NCBI GenBank assembly: GCA_964559125.1
Contig: CAZLGW010000087.1
Coordinates: 1 to 7,063 of the forward strand
Direction of reading: 5' to 3'
From: Ravibacter sp964559125
GTDB taxonomy: Bacteria > Bacteroidota > Bacteroidia > Cytophagales > Spirosomataceae
DNA length: 7,063 nt
Shown: in pieces, positions 1 through 4,953 of the stretch
Layout: every line of letters starts with the position of its first letter
Numbering within the stretch: the stretch's first letter is position 1
Program-made: the position numbers and the translations under genes
Notes under the pieces: generated by a model
Database searches by the model: none
What the model saw: the letters and a program-made list of their open reading frames with translations, nothing else
Told to the model about the DNA's origin: nothing

Positions 1-828
1 TTTAATTATCCGCTGCTCCTGATGATCACCGGGCTTTTTGTCCTGGGCGGGCTGGGATTTGGTATCGTTTTTAATTTTTACGAGCTGATCCGTCGCTGGG
101 CACTCAATGTTTTTGCCAGGTTGTTTTACCGACGCCCTTTTGTATTCAAAGTCTGGGTAATCGGGTTCAATTCACGGATTATAGGTTATACCACCGCTTT
201 GTTGCTGGTTTTCGGATTTCTGTCCGTACTTATGTTGGAATATAATAATGTATTGGCAGAGCATAAGAGCTTTTGGGGAAAGCTGACGACCTCACTTTTT
301 ATCGGGGCCTCTCCCAGGTCATCCGGCTTTAACGTAGTGGACATGACTCACTTATCCTTTCCTGCGATTATGGTATTACTCCTGTTGATGTGGATCGGAG
401 CGGCTCCGGGCTCGACAGGAGGCGGGATTAAAACTACTACTTTTGCCGTCGCAACCCTTAACATACTGGCACTTGTAAGAGGTAAAGACAAGGTGGAACT
501 CTTTGGGCGAGAGATCAGCCCGGATTCTGTCAGAAGGGCATTTGCCATTATTGCGCTATCGCTGATCTGTCTGGGTGCGGGAATTTTCGCACTTTCTGCT
601 ACCGACGGTGACAAAGGATTACTGAATATCGCTTTTGAAGCTTTTTCGGCATTTAGCACAGTAGGCTTGAGTCTTGGGATCACTTCCCAGCTCAGTGACG
701 CCGGCAGGGTCGTGTTGGTACTGATCATGTTCGTAGGACGCGTGGGCGCCCTGACGTTGCTGATAGCCATCATTCGAAAATCGAGCCCTAAAACCTACGC
801 TTATCCTGAAGAACAGGTCTTTTTTTAA
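1..828 (+). CDS. ktrB: KtrB/TrkH-family K+ transporter subunit, C-terminal part (5' end outside window)
   Basis: Membrane subunit that moves K+ into the cell, usually coupled to Na+ or H+. Translation is open from the first base of the window, so the gene starts upstream; about 275 codons are present, roughly the last two of four M1-P-M2 repeats. Visible landmarks, counted from the first codon here, are the third pore loop with SSGFN near codons 107-111, the glycine-rich gating segment APGSTGGGIKTTT at about 135-147, and the fourth pore loop FSTVGLS at about 218-224. FVGRVGALTL in the last helix follows, and the protein ends in the KtrB-like tail YPEEQVFF. Each visible pore loop keeps its selectivity-filter glycine. 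Stop TAA at 826-828; the regulator ktrA starts 17 bases later, so the two are almost certainly co-transcribed. KtrB is preferred over TrkH because of the tail and the single-RCK partner. Family assignment is secure; ion coupling is not visible. Confidence 0.93.
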   Translation, partial: FNYPLLLMITGLFVLGGLGFGIVFNFYELIRRWALNVFARLFYRRPFVFKVWVIGFNSRIIGYTTALLLVFGFLSVLMLEYNNVLAEHKSFWGKLTTSLFIGASPRSSGFNVVDMTHLSFPAIMVLLLLMWIGAAPGSTGGGIKTTTFAVATLNILALVRGKDKVELFGREISPDSVRRAFAIIALSLICLGAGIFALSATDGDKGLLNIAFEAFSAFSTVGLSLGITSQLSDAGRVVLVLIMFVGRVGALTLLIAIIRKSSPKTYAYPEEQVFF

Positions 829-845
829 TCAAAAACTCATTTGTC

Positions 846-1532
846 ATGAAATTTATCGTTTTAGGATTGGGGAATTTTGGCCGGGCACTGGCGGTGAGGC
901 TTACCGAACTTGGCCATGAAGTGATCGGGGTGGATAATAACATGCAAAAAGTCAACAAGCTCAAAGAAAAAATCACGCATACGGTCTGTATGGACTGCAC
1001 CGACCGGGAAGCAGTATCAGCCCTCCCTTTAAAAGATGCCAATGCGGTTGTGGTTGCCATCGGGGAAGATGAGGCATCCTCCCTGCTGACAACAGCGCTT
1101 CTCAAACAACTGAAAATCAAACGTATTATCGGGCGGGTCGTTTCCGATCTTCAAAAGACGGTCATGGAAGCCATGGCAATTGACGACTATATACTACCGG
1201 AAGAAGAATCGGCAGAAAGGCTTGCCGTCCGTCTAACCGATTCTTCCATCATCGATTCGTTTAAAGTCTCGGAGCGGTTCAGCATCATTGAGGTCGTTGC
1301 TCCCGAGAAATTCGAGGGAATGACAATCCGGGAAGCTAATATTACCCCCGACTACGAGGTGATCGTACTTACGATCCTGACGCTTTTTAAAGGCTCTGAA
1401 GGTGGTATTACCAAGACTTACCGGAATGCTAAGGGGATCGCCACTCCGGAAACGGTCATCCGGCATGGAGATGTGCTCGTTCTGTTTGGAGAGCTTGTCA
1501 ATATCAACCGGATGCTGCAGGATGCCAAATAA
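846..1532 (+). CDS. ktrA: KtrA-type RCK regulatory subunit of K+ uptake
   Basis: Cytoplasmic gating ring protein that binds the KtrB pore and responds to nucleotides (ATP/ADP, and c-di-AMP at the C-domain in some relatives). The 228-residue length is normal for a single-RCK KtrA; TrkA proteins are about twice as long. The RCK_N Rossmann domain spans about residues 1-125. It has the nucleotide-binding GLGNFG at 7-12, an acidic residue at the end of the second strand (VDNN, D30), and MDCTD at 49-53 in the place of the usual GDATD. An RCK_C (TrkA_C) domain covers about 140-226, ending in the typical 'HGDVLVLFG' strand at 207-215. It lies 17 bases after ktrB, which fits translation from one mRNA. 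Start ATG at 846 gives the Rossmann strand MKFIVLGLG immediately, so no upstream start is needed. No strong Shine-Dalgarno is visible, as is common in Bacteroidota. Confidence 0.95.
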   Translation: MKFIVLGLGNFGRALAVRLTELGHEVIGVDNNMQKVNKLKEKITHTVCMDCTDREAVSALPLKDANAVVVAIGEDEASSLLTTALLKQLKIKRIIGRVVSDLQKTVMEAMAIDDYILPEEESAERLAVRLTDSSIIDSFKVSERFSIIEVVAPEKFEGMTIREANITPDYEVIVLTILTLFKGSEGGITKTYRNAKGIATPETVIRHGDVLVLFGELVNINRMLQDAK

Positions 1533-1628
1533 GATCCCGGTTACAACTGGAAGATTCTTCCTTTGGCATATCAGGATTTGGAAAAAGTTAAATACCGGGT
1601 AGTGCTAAAGAAGTACCCCTCTTTTTTC

Positions 1629-1654
1629 TGAGCCTCGCTAGGCGCTCAAATTTT
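1629..1654 (+). terminator. Weak hairpin after ktrA, possible terminator
   Basis: The arms TGAGC (1629-1633) and GCTCA (1644-1648) can pair, with CT/AG extending the stem across a bulge. A short AAATTTT follows. This is the only structure seen between ktrA and tenA that could end the ktrBA transcript. The T-run is poor, and a run of six T lies before the hairpin, not after it, so termination here is only a possibility. Confidence 0.25.
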
Positions 1655-1726
1655 ACGCCTTCATCCACCGTGCAAGGTACATAATTTAAAAAATGGCCTT
1701 TAAAGTTCAGCAAGCAGATATTTTCC

Positions 1727-1734
1727 TAATTTAG
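1727..1734 (+). promoter_or_regulatory. Candidate -7 element for tenA
   Basis: TAATTTAG lies 20 bases before the tenA ATG and differs by one base from the Bacteroidota -7 consensus TAnnTTTG. No convincing TTG-type -33 element sits at the usual distance (the nearest is a TTCAG around 1706). No thiamin pyrophosphate riboswitch signature (CTGAGA followed by ACCTGA-type sequence) is seen in the 222-base gap after ktrA. Confidence 0.25.
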
Positions 1735-1754
1735 CTGTGTGACAAAGAAGTATT

Positions 1755-2432
1755 ATGGGAGTATTGAATAGTACAACAATGGGTGGTTTTACCAATCAGC
1801 TTTGGCAGGACATCAGCCCTATCTTTAACTCGATTTTAGATCACGGATTTGTTAACGGTATACAAACAGGCAGGCTATCAATGTCGAGCTTTCAGTATTA
1901 CATTCAGCAGGATGCAATATATCTTGCCGAATATGCCAGGGCATTGAATCAGTTAGCGGCAAGGTCTAATGATCCGGAAGCAATGCTTCAATTTATGCAG
2001 TTTGCCCAGGACACAATCAGAATCGAACGTGCTTTGCACGATACGTATTTTAGTCAGTATGGAATTGAAGCCGGAAAATCAAAAATGCCCGCTTGCTTTG
2101 CCTATACGAATTATTTATTGGCAACTACCGCGCACCAACCATTATCAGTTGGAGTAGCCGCACTGTTACCTTGCTATTGGATCTACCCGGAAGTGGGTAA
2201 GCATATTTATAAAAAAGCGGCTGGCCAAAATCCCTATCAGGCGTGGATTGACACCTACGCCGGCTATGTGTTCGAAGAGTCGGTTAATGAAATGCTTCTG
2301 TTAACAGAAACACTTGCTCAACAGGCCAGTTCCTCTGAAAGGCGAGCCATGCAAGAAGCGTTTCGCATATCTAGTAGAATGGAATGGTATTTCTGGAATG
2401 ACGCTTATCATCACAATAATTGGATTCTTTAA
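1755..2432 (+). CDS. tenA: TenA-family aminopyrimidine aminohydrolase (thiaminase II)
   Basis: Cytoplasmic all-helical enzyme that hydrolyses the amino group of 4-amino-5-aminomethyl-2-methylpyrimidine, a thiamin breakdown product, to give the hydroxymethylpyrimidine reused in thiamin synthesis. The 225-residue length is typical of the family. Active-site residues known from Bacillus TenA can be matched: D53 and Y56 in QQDAIYL, E92 in RIERAL, the nucleophile C140 in LLPCYWIY, and the general acid/base E210 in RMEWYFW. Because the cysteine is present, this is the TenA_C type, not the cysteine-lacking TenA_E type. The set appears complete, so it should be active. ATG 1755 is used; an in-frame ATG at 1779 would remove only eight poorly conserved residues. 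No other thi genes are nearby, so it probably forms its own transcript. By eye it is somewhat more A+T-rich than the ktr genes. Confidence 0.92.
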   Translation: MGVLNSTTMGGFTNQLWQDISPIFNSILDHGFVNGIQTGRLSMSSFQYYIQQDAIYLAEYARALNQLAARSNDPEAMLQFMQFAQDTIRIERALHDTYFSQYGIEAGKSKMPACFAYTNYLLATTAHQPLSVGVAALLPCYWIYPEVGKHIYKKAAGQNPYQAWIDTYAGYVFEESVNEMLLLTETLAQQASSSERRAMQEAFRISSRMEWYFWNDAYHHNNWIL

Positions 2433-2671
2433 GAAAGAGAAACTTCAAACAGTTCTAGTACCGGAGAGCAAAGATTGAGCATTGAGAGACGAGGAAAGTG
2501 TCTGGTCTAAAAAAATCTTTGGACTGAGTTTTTTTTAACATCGAAACCTTAAGAAGACATCGAACTCTGGAAAAGATGCTATAAAGAAGCTGTGAGGATG
2601 GTTTTTCAGACGATCTCACGAGGCAACCTCAGAATTGTGTTTACAAAAATCGAACTTCAGACGATGATACG
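2433..2671. other. Intergenic stretch after tenA, no confident gene
   Basis: Apart from the terminator-like hairpin, this stretch holds an imperfect inverted repeat (GTGAG at 2592-2596 with CTCAC at 2615-2619). It also has an open plus-strand frame of 40 codons from 2553 to the TAA at 2673-2675, without a good start. That frame begins EDIELWKRCYKEA, which faintly recalls the start of ECF sigma factors, but it is too short and too weak to call. I see no transposase signature. Confidence 0.5.
2504..2536 (+). terminator. Likely intrinsic terminator of tenA
   Basis: GGTCTAAA (2504-2511) pairs with TTTGGACT (2518-2525), allowing two G-T pairs, around a short A-rich loop. After GAG comes a run of eight T at 2529-2536. 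It lies 71 bases after the tenA stop on the same strand. The stem is A+T-rich and modest, but the U-tract is strong. Confidence 0.55.
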
Positions 2672-2698
2672 ATAACAGTCTGGTTCACAGACTGTTAT
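2672..2698. repeat. Perfect 11-bp inverted repeat (stem-loop)
   Basis: ATAACAGTCTG (2672-2682) and CAGACTGTTAT (2688-2698) are exact reverse complements separated by the five bases GTTCA. Neither strand has a T-run after the stem, so it is not a standard intrinsic terminator. It sits just beyond the tRNA terminator, about six bases from its T-tract. It could be an RNA 3' stem, a protein-binding operator, or a back-up structure blocking read-through between tenA and the convergent tRNA. Confidence 0.8.
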
Positions 2699-2703
2699 GG
2701 GTA

Positions 2704-2739
2704 TAAAAAAAGGAGACAACCATTATTTGGTGTCTCCTT
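2704..2739 (-). terminator. Intrinsic terminator of the tRNA-Val transcript
   Basis: On the minus strand AAGGAGACA (2739-2731) pairs perfectly with TGTCTCCTT (2718-2710), with a further CC/GG pairing across a bulge, and the stem runs into about seven T (2711-2705). It begins four bases after the tRNA 3' end, in the right orientation, and has the classic stem plus U-tract form. Confidence 0.85.
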
Positions 2740-2742
2740 AAG

Positions 2743-2817
2743 TGGGAGTTGAGGGATTCGAACCCCCGACCCTCTGCTTGTAAGGCAGATGCTCTGAACC
2801 AACTGAGCTAAACTCCC
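2743..2817 (-). tRNA. tRNA-Val, anticodon TAC
   Basis: Read on the minus strand, the acceptor stem GGGAGTT pairs with AACTCCC (2817-2811 with 2750-2744), and the discriminator is A at 2743. The D arm is GCTC-AGTTGGTTCA-GAGC. The anticodon stem TCTGC/GCAGA encloses the loop CTTACAA with anticodon TAC (2782-2780), reading GUN valine codons. The variable loop is GGGTC, and the T arm is GGGGG-TTCGAAT-CCCTC with one G-U pair. Total length is 75 bases and all stems are intact, so the gene should be functional. CCA is not encoded (the bases after the discriminator are CT) and must be added after transcription. The tRNA is convergent with tenA and has its own terminator immediately downstream. Confidence 0.97.
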
Positions 2818-2869
2818 GCTATTTTAAACCCTTTCCGCGAACCGGGCAGGAAAGCCGCGATTACGGCAA

Positions 2870-2932
2870 CTCTTCAAACCTTGTACCCCTAGAAGGACTG
2901 TTTTCGAACCGGTTCTTGGGGGATTTGAAGAG
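2870..2932. repeat. Nested inverted repeat, about 63 bases
   Basis: The outer arms CTCTTCAAA (2870-2878) and TTTGAAGAG (2924-2932) are perfect reverse complements. Further in, CCCC..AGAA (2886-2894) matches TTCT.GGGG (2913-2921) with small bulges. The centre contains a perfect 10-base palindrome, GAACCGGTTC (2906-2915). The whole can fold into a long imperfect hairpin. No T-run follows on either side and no flanking duplication was seen. Confidence 0.65.
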
Positions 2933-2997
2933 AATTGGCGGATTGATTGAGCCTTTTTCACCCCTACCCACTCAACTTATTTTTTCAAACAGTTAAC

Positions 2998-3099
2998 TTA
3001 TTTCGACAGGTCACCACGATCATTTAAGGCTGAAATTTCATAATGTTTTAAGAAGTATTCCGGTGTAATACGTCTACCATCTTCCAGCATCTGCTTCAT
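2998..3099 (-). pseudogene. Short open frame of 33 codons, possible gene remnant
   Basis: From an ATG at 3099, the minus strand encodes MKQMLEDGRRITPEYFLKHY and 13 more residues, ending in TAA at 3000-2998. The composition is protein-like: charged helix, then ITPEYF, then a second helix. The reading frame continues upstream as RDITSRQ until a TAG at 3123-3121. Beyond that stop the same frame is again open back to a TGA near 3182-3184 (including VECFKFARYAEGC). That pattern suits the tail of a longer gene interrupted by a stop codon. I do not recognise the family. It could equally be chance, or a real small protein. Confidence 0.25.
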
Positions 3100-3153
3100 C
3101 TGTCTGCTGGTAATGTCTCTCTAACAGCCTTCTGCGTATCGAGCAAATTTAAA

Positions 3154-3229
3154 ACACTCGACGGTGAATTCATTTAAGATTCATAATCCGTAGAAATTCT
3201 TCTTTTTTTCTCCTGGAGATGTCGAGTGT
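3154..3229. repeat. 9-bp inverted repeat pair, 76 bases end to end
   Basis: ACACTCGAC (3154-3162) is the exact reverse complement of GTCGAGTGT (3221-3229), with 58 bases between. The right arm ends at the base before the ATG of the truncated T9SS coding region. This could be the ends of a tiny mobile-element relic or chance; no target-site duplication is visible. Confidence 0.35.
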
Positions 3230-3754
3230 ATGATTTCCGGTCAGCACCACACTGCCTCCTTCGCCTTTTATATACTTTCCTGGACCACCACCGAAGAAGC
3301 CAACAGCAACCATTTTGAGATACAGCACAGTCTGGACGCCAAATTATGGAAAGAGATCGGCCGCATAAAATCTGCAGGTGTGAGCAATTCCCTGCAGCAT
3401 TACGGCTTTACTCATACGGCTCCTTCCGGCGGCATTAATTATTATCGCCTGAGGATGGCCGACCTTGACGGCTCATCCGAACTCAGCAGAATAAAAAGCC
3501 TCGAATTTCCCAGGCAGGCAAACACAGAAGTTTTTCCCAACCCAGCAAAAGATATGTTCAGCATCCGGTCGGACAACTGGGAACAGGTAACAGGCGTTGA
3601 GCTTTACAACGGCATCGGGATTGCGGCGTACCGTTCCGGCAACAGGCCGGAAAAAGAAATAAGGGTGGCTCACCTCGCTCCCGGTATGTATACCCTGAAA
3701 ATTACCAGGACATTCGATAAAAGTGAAACGCACAGAATCGCTATCTGCAAATAA
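3192..3754 (+). pseudogene. C-terminal remnant of a T9SS-secreted protein (Por sorting domain)
   Basis: The frame is open from after a TAG at 3191-3193; the first ATG is at 3230, giving 174 residues. Residues about 16-92 resemble the beta-sandwich module that often precedes sorting domains in Bacteroidota surface proteins. Its signature pieces are LSWTTTEEANSNHFEIQ, 'YYRLRMADLDG' and 'SRIKSLEF'. Residues about 100-174 match the type A C-terminal sorting domain of the type IX secretion system: VFPNPAKDMFSI, then VELYNGIG, then LAPGMYTLKI, ending in a short basic strand. No signal peptide, lipobox or functional passenger exists upstream, and the first strand of the beta module is cut. The protein as it stands could not reach the periplasm. 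The likely explanation is the 3' end of a large gene whose 5' part was deleted or moved. A short intact cytosolic protein is unlikely. Confidence 0.75.
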
Positions 3755-4079
3755 AATCTACATATATCCACTCCATCACTTTTTTCCTTTTTACTAACCT
3801 AATCCAGTATTCACTATGAAAGTCTTCAGCCGTACGTAAGCCGCCGCGGGTGTATCCAGCTAGTGCTAGGAATCTCCTTTTTTTGTATCCGGCTGTAACC
3901 GGAACGACGCCGAGCCGGCGCCGGAATTCAATCACAGTCTATCATCGGCCAGGAAAAACCAAAGTAGGAGAGACAGACGAAGCCCCCAACGAAGACGTCG
4001 GATTGGCTATGTGAAAATTTGGCCAGCCGCTGGTTTCAACCTGTAGAGTCCCTGGTCGGAACCAGCAGCTATTTATTTG
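3755..4079. other. 325-base gap between the T9SS remnant and uspA, no gene seen
   Basis: No convincing coding region. A 64-codon minus-strand frame overlaps the end of the T9SS remnant, but it is rich in Arg and Lys, matches nothing I know and is probably chance. The middle is G+C-rich compared with the flanks and contains a perfect palindrome, CCGGCGCCGG (3915-3924), and a small inverted repeat, TCCGG-N6-CCGGA (3888-3903). The right end holds the hairpin listed separately. Confidence 0.6.
4029..4066 (-). terminator. Hairpin downstream of uspA, possible terminator
   Basis: GCTGGTT (4029-4035) and AACCAGC (4060-4066) are exact reverse complements. The stem starts 14 bases past the uspA stop on the minus strand. 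A competing short palindrome, CCAGCCGCTGG (4023-4033), overlaps one arm. The minus-strand sequence after the stem has only a delayed ATTTT, so it is not a textbook intrinsic terminator. Its place at the end of the nhaA-uspA unit favours a role in ending or protecting that mRNA. Confidence 0.35.
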
Positions 4080-4910
4080 TCAGTGCATCGCCGTGCTTGT
4101 CATAAATACCGGGATTTGGGACTGATGGATCAATTCCCTAGCCATGCTTTTCGAAAACAACTTTTCAAAAAAGCTATGTTCTACCTGCGTTAATACCAGC
4201 AAATCAAAATCCTCGTTCAACTTCCGGATGGCTTCAACACCTTCCTCTCCTTCCACCCACAACCAGGAAAGCTCAGCGATCCCTACCTCGTTTTTTAAGG
4301 TCTGAGCCCACTTGGCCAGCTTCGCTTCCTCTTCCGGTCTGCCGCCCGGCTTTCCGAAGTGGATTAACCGGATCACCCCGGAAAAAGAAGGGAACACTGC
4401 TTTTAGGGAAGCAATAGTTTGCAGATCGCCGGGGTTAAAATCGGTAAAAAACGCCACCTTTTCCAGGTTAAAACGCAAAATACCGGGAGGCACGACCACC
4501 AGCGGCACCGTCTTCAACTGTTTTGCGACCTCAAACGTGCTACTTCCCAGGACATGATATTTCAATCCTGACGCTCCGGTGGTCCCCATTACGACCAGCT
4601 TTACATTCGAGCCGGACAGGAACCTGTCGATGGCGTCCGGCAAGTAGCCCTCTGTAACAACAGAGTCCGGCACTTTTGATACTCCGGTAAAGTTGGCCAG
4701 GAAACGATCCATCTCCTGGCTGGCGTTTTGTTCGGCCTCTTTACGGTTGGCTTCATTTTCGTGCTCACCCTGAAATGCAGAGCGGAGCCAGGTGAACGCA
4801 TGTAGAAAACAGACTTCCGCCTGCGAGTGAGCAGCCAGGCTAATAGCAAAGCGGGCGGCCAGCAGCGCGTTTTCAGAAAAATCGGTCGGGACTAAAACAA
4901 TAGGCTTCAT
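4080..4910 (-). CDS. Tandem-domain universal stress protein (UspA family)
   Basis: Cytoplasmic stress-response protein with two Usp folds in one chain, 276 residues from ATG 4910-4908. Domain 1 (about 2-141) starts with KPIVLVPTDFSENA. It keeps the ATP-binding signature G-x2-G-x9-G-S as G109, G112, G122 and S123, followed by VPLVVVP. Domain 2 (about 150-272) begins KVAFFTDFNPGD and keeps the fold, but the matching region (TQVEHSFFEKLFSKS) has no glycines, so it probably does not bind ATP. The start is chosen because the domain begins there. The frame continues upstream to ATGs at 4946 and 4943 and a TTG at 4964, but those add residues not typical of the family. It follows nhaA by 43 bases on the same strand and is probably co-transcribed, suggesting a role tied to ion or pH stress. 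The molecular partner is unknown. Confidence 0.9.
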   Translation of the reverse strand: MKPIVLVPTDFSENALLAARFAISLAAHSQAEVCFLHAFTWLRSAFQGEHENEANRKEAEQNASQEMDRFLANFTGVSKVPDSVVTEGYLPDAIDRFLSGSNVKLVVMGTTGASGLKYHVLGSSTFEVAKQLKTVPLVVVPPGILRFNLEKVAFFTDFNPGDLQTIASLKAVFPSFSGVIRLIHFGKPGGRPEEEAKLAKWAQTLKNEVGIAELSWLWVEGEEGVEAIRKLNEDFDLLVLTQVEHSFFEKLFSKSMARELIHQSQIPVFMTSTAMH

Positions 4911-4925
4911 ACACAAATAGTAAGC

Positions 4926-4943
4926 ATGTCCTTTTGAGGACAT
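4926..4943. repeat. 7-bp perfect stem-loop in the nhaA-uspA gap
   Basis: ATGTCCT (4926-4932) and AGGACAT (4937-4943) are exact reverse complements around the four-base loop TTTG. On the minus-strand mRNA the stem lies about 15 bases before the favoured uspA start and includes the alternative ATG at 4943. It could modulate translation of uspA or mark an mRNA processing point. There is no T-run to make it a terminator. Confidence 0.6.
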
Positions 4944-4953
4944 CATTCCAAAA

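Larger units (their letters stand above)
2818..3229. other. 412-base gap between tRNA-Val and the T9SS remnant
   Basis: No confident gene. The stretch holds a large imperfect inverted repeat (2870-2932), a short minus-strand open frame (2998-3099) and a 9-bp inverted repeat whose arms are at 3154-3162 and 3221-3229. The minus-strand promoter of the tRNA must lie just right of 2817, but I find no clean TTG / TAnnTTTG pair there. Confidence 0.6.

Noticed and set aside
348..773. Long minus-strand open frame opposite ktrB
   Set aside because: It is antisense to a region with clear TrkH/KtrB motifs and its translation shows no domain; it is a shadow of the real gene.
1533..1754. TPP riboswitch upstream of tenA
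   Set aside because: CTGAG occurs at 1628-1632, but the conserved partner sequences and the pairing arms are missing.
2743..2817. tRNA-Val as the attachment site of an integrated element
   Set aside because: No integrase gene and no repeat of the tRNA 3' end were found in the window.
2818..2940. Possible second, decayed tRNA (GGTTCGAA on the minus strand at about 2910-2903 resembles a T loop)
   Set aside because: No acceptor, D or anticodon arm can be built around it; the match is explained by the palindrome GAACCGGTTC.
3741..3935. 64-codon minus-strand open frame, Arg/Lys-rich
   Set aside because: It overlaps the end of the T9SS remnant, lies in a G+C-rich palindromic patch, matches no known family and has no promoter or start context.
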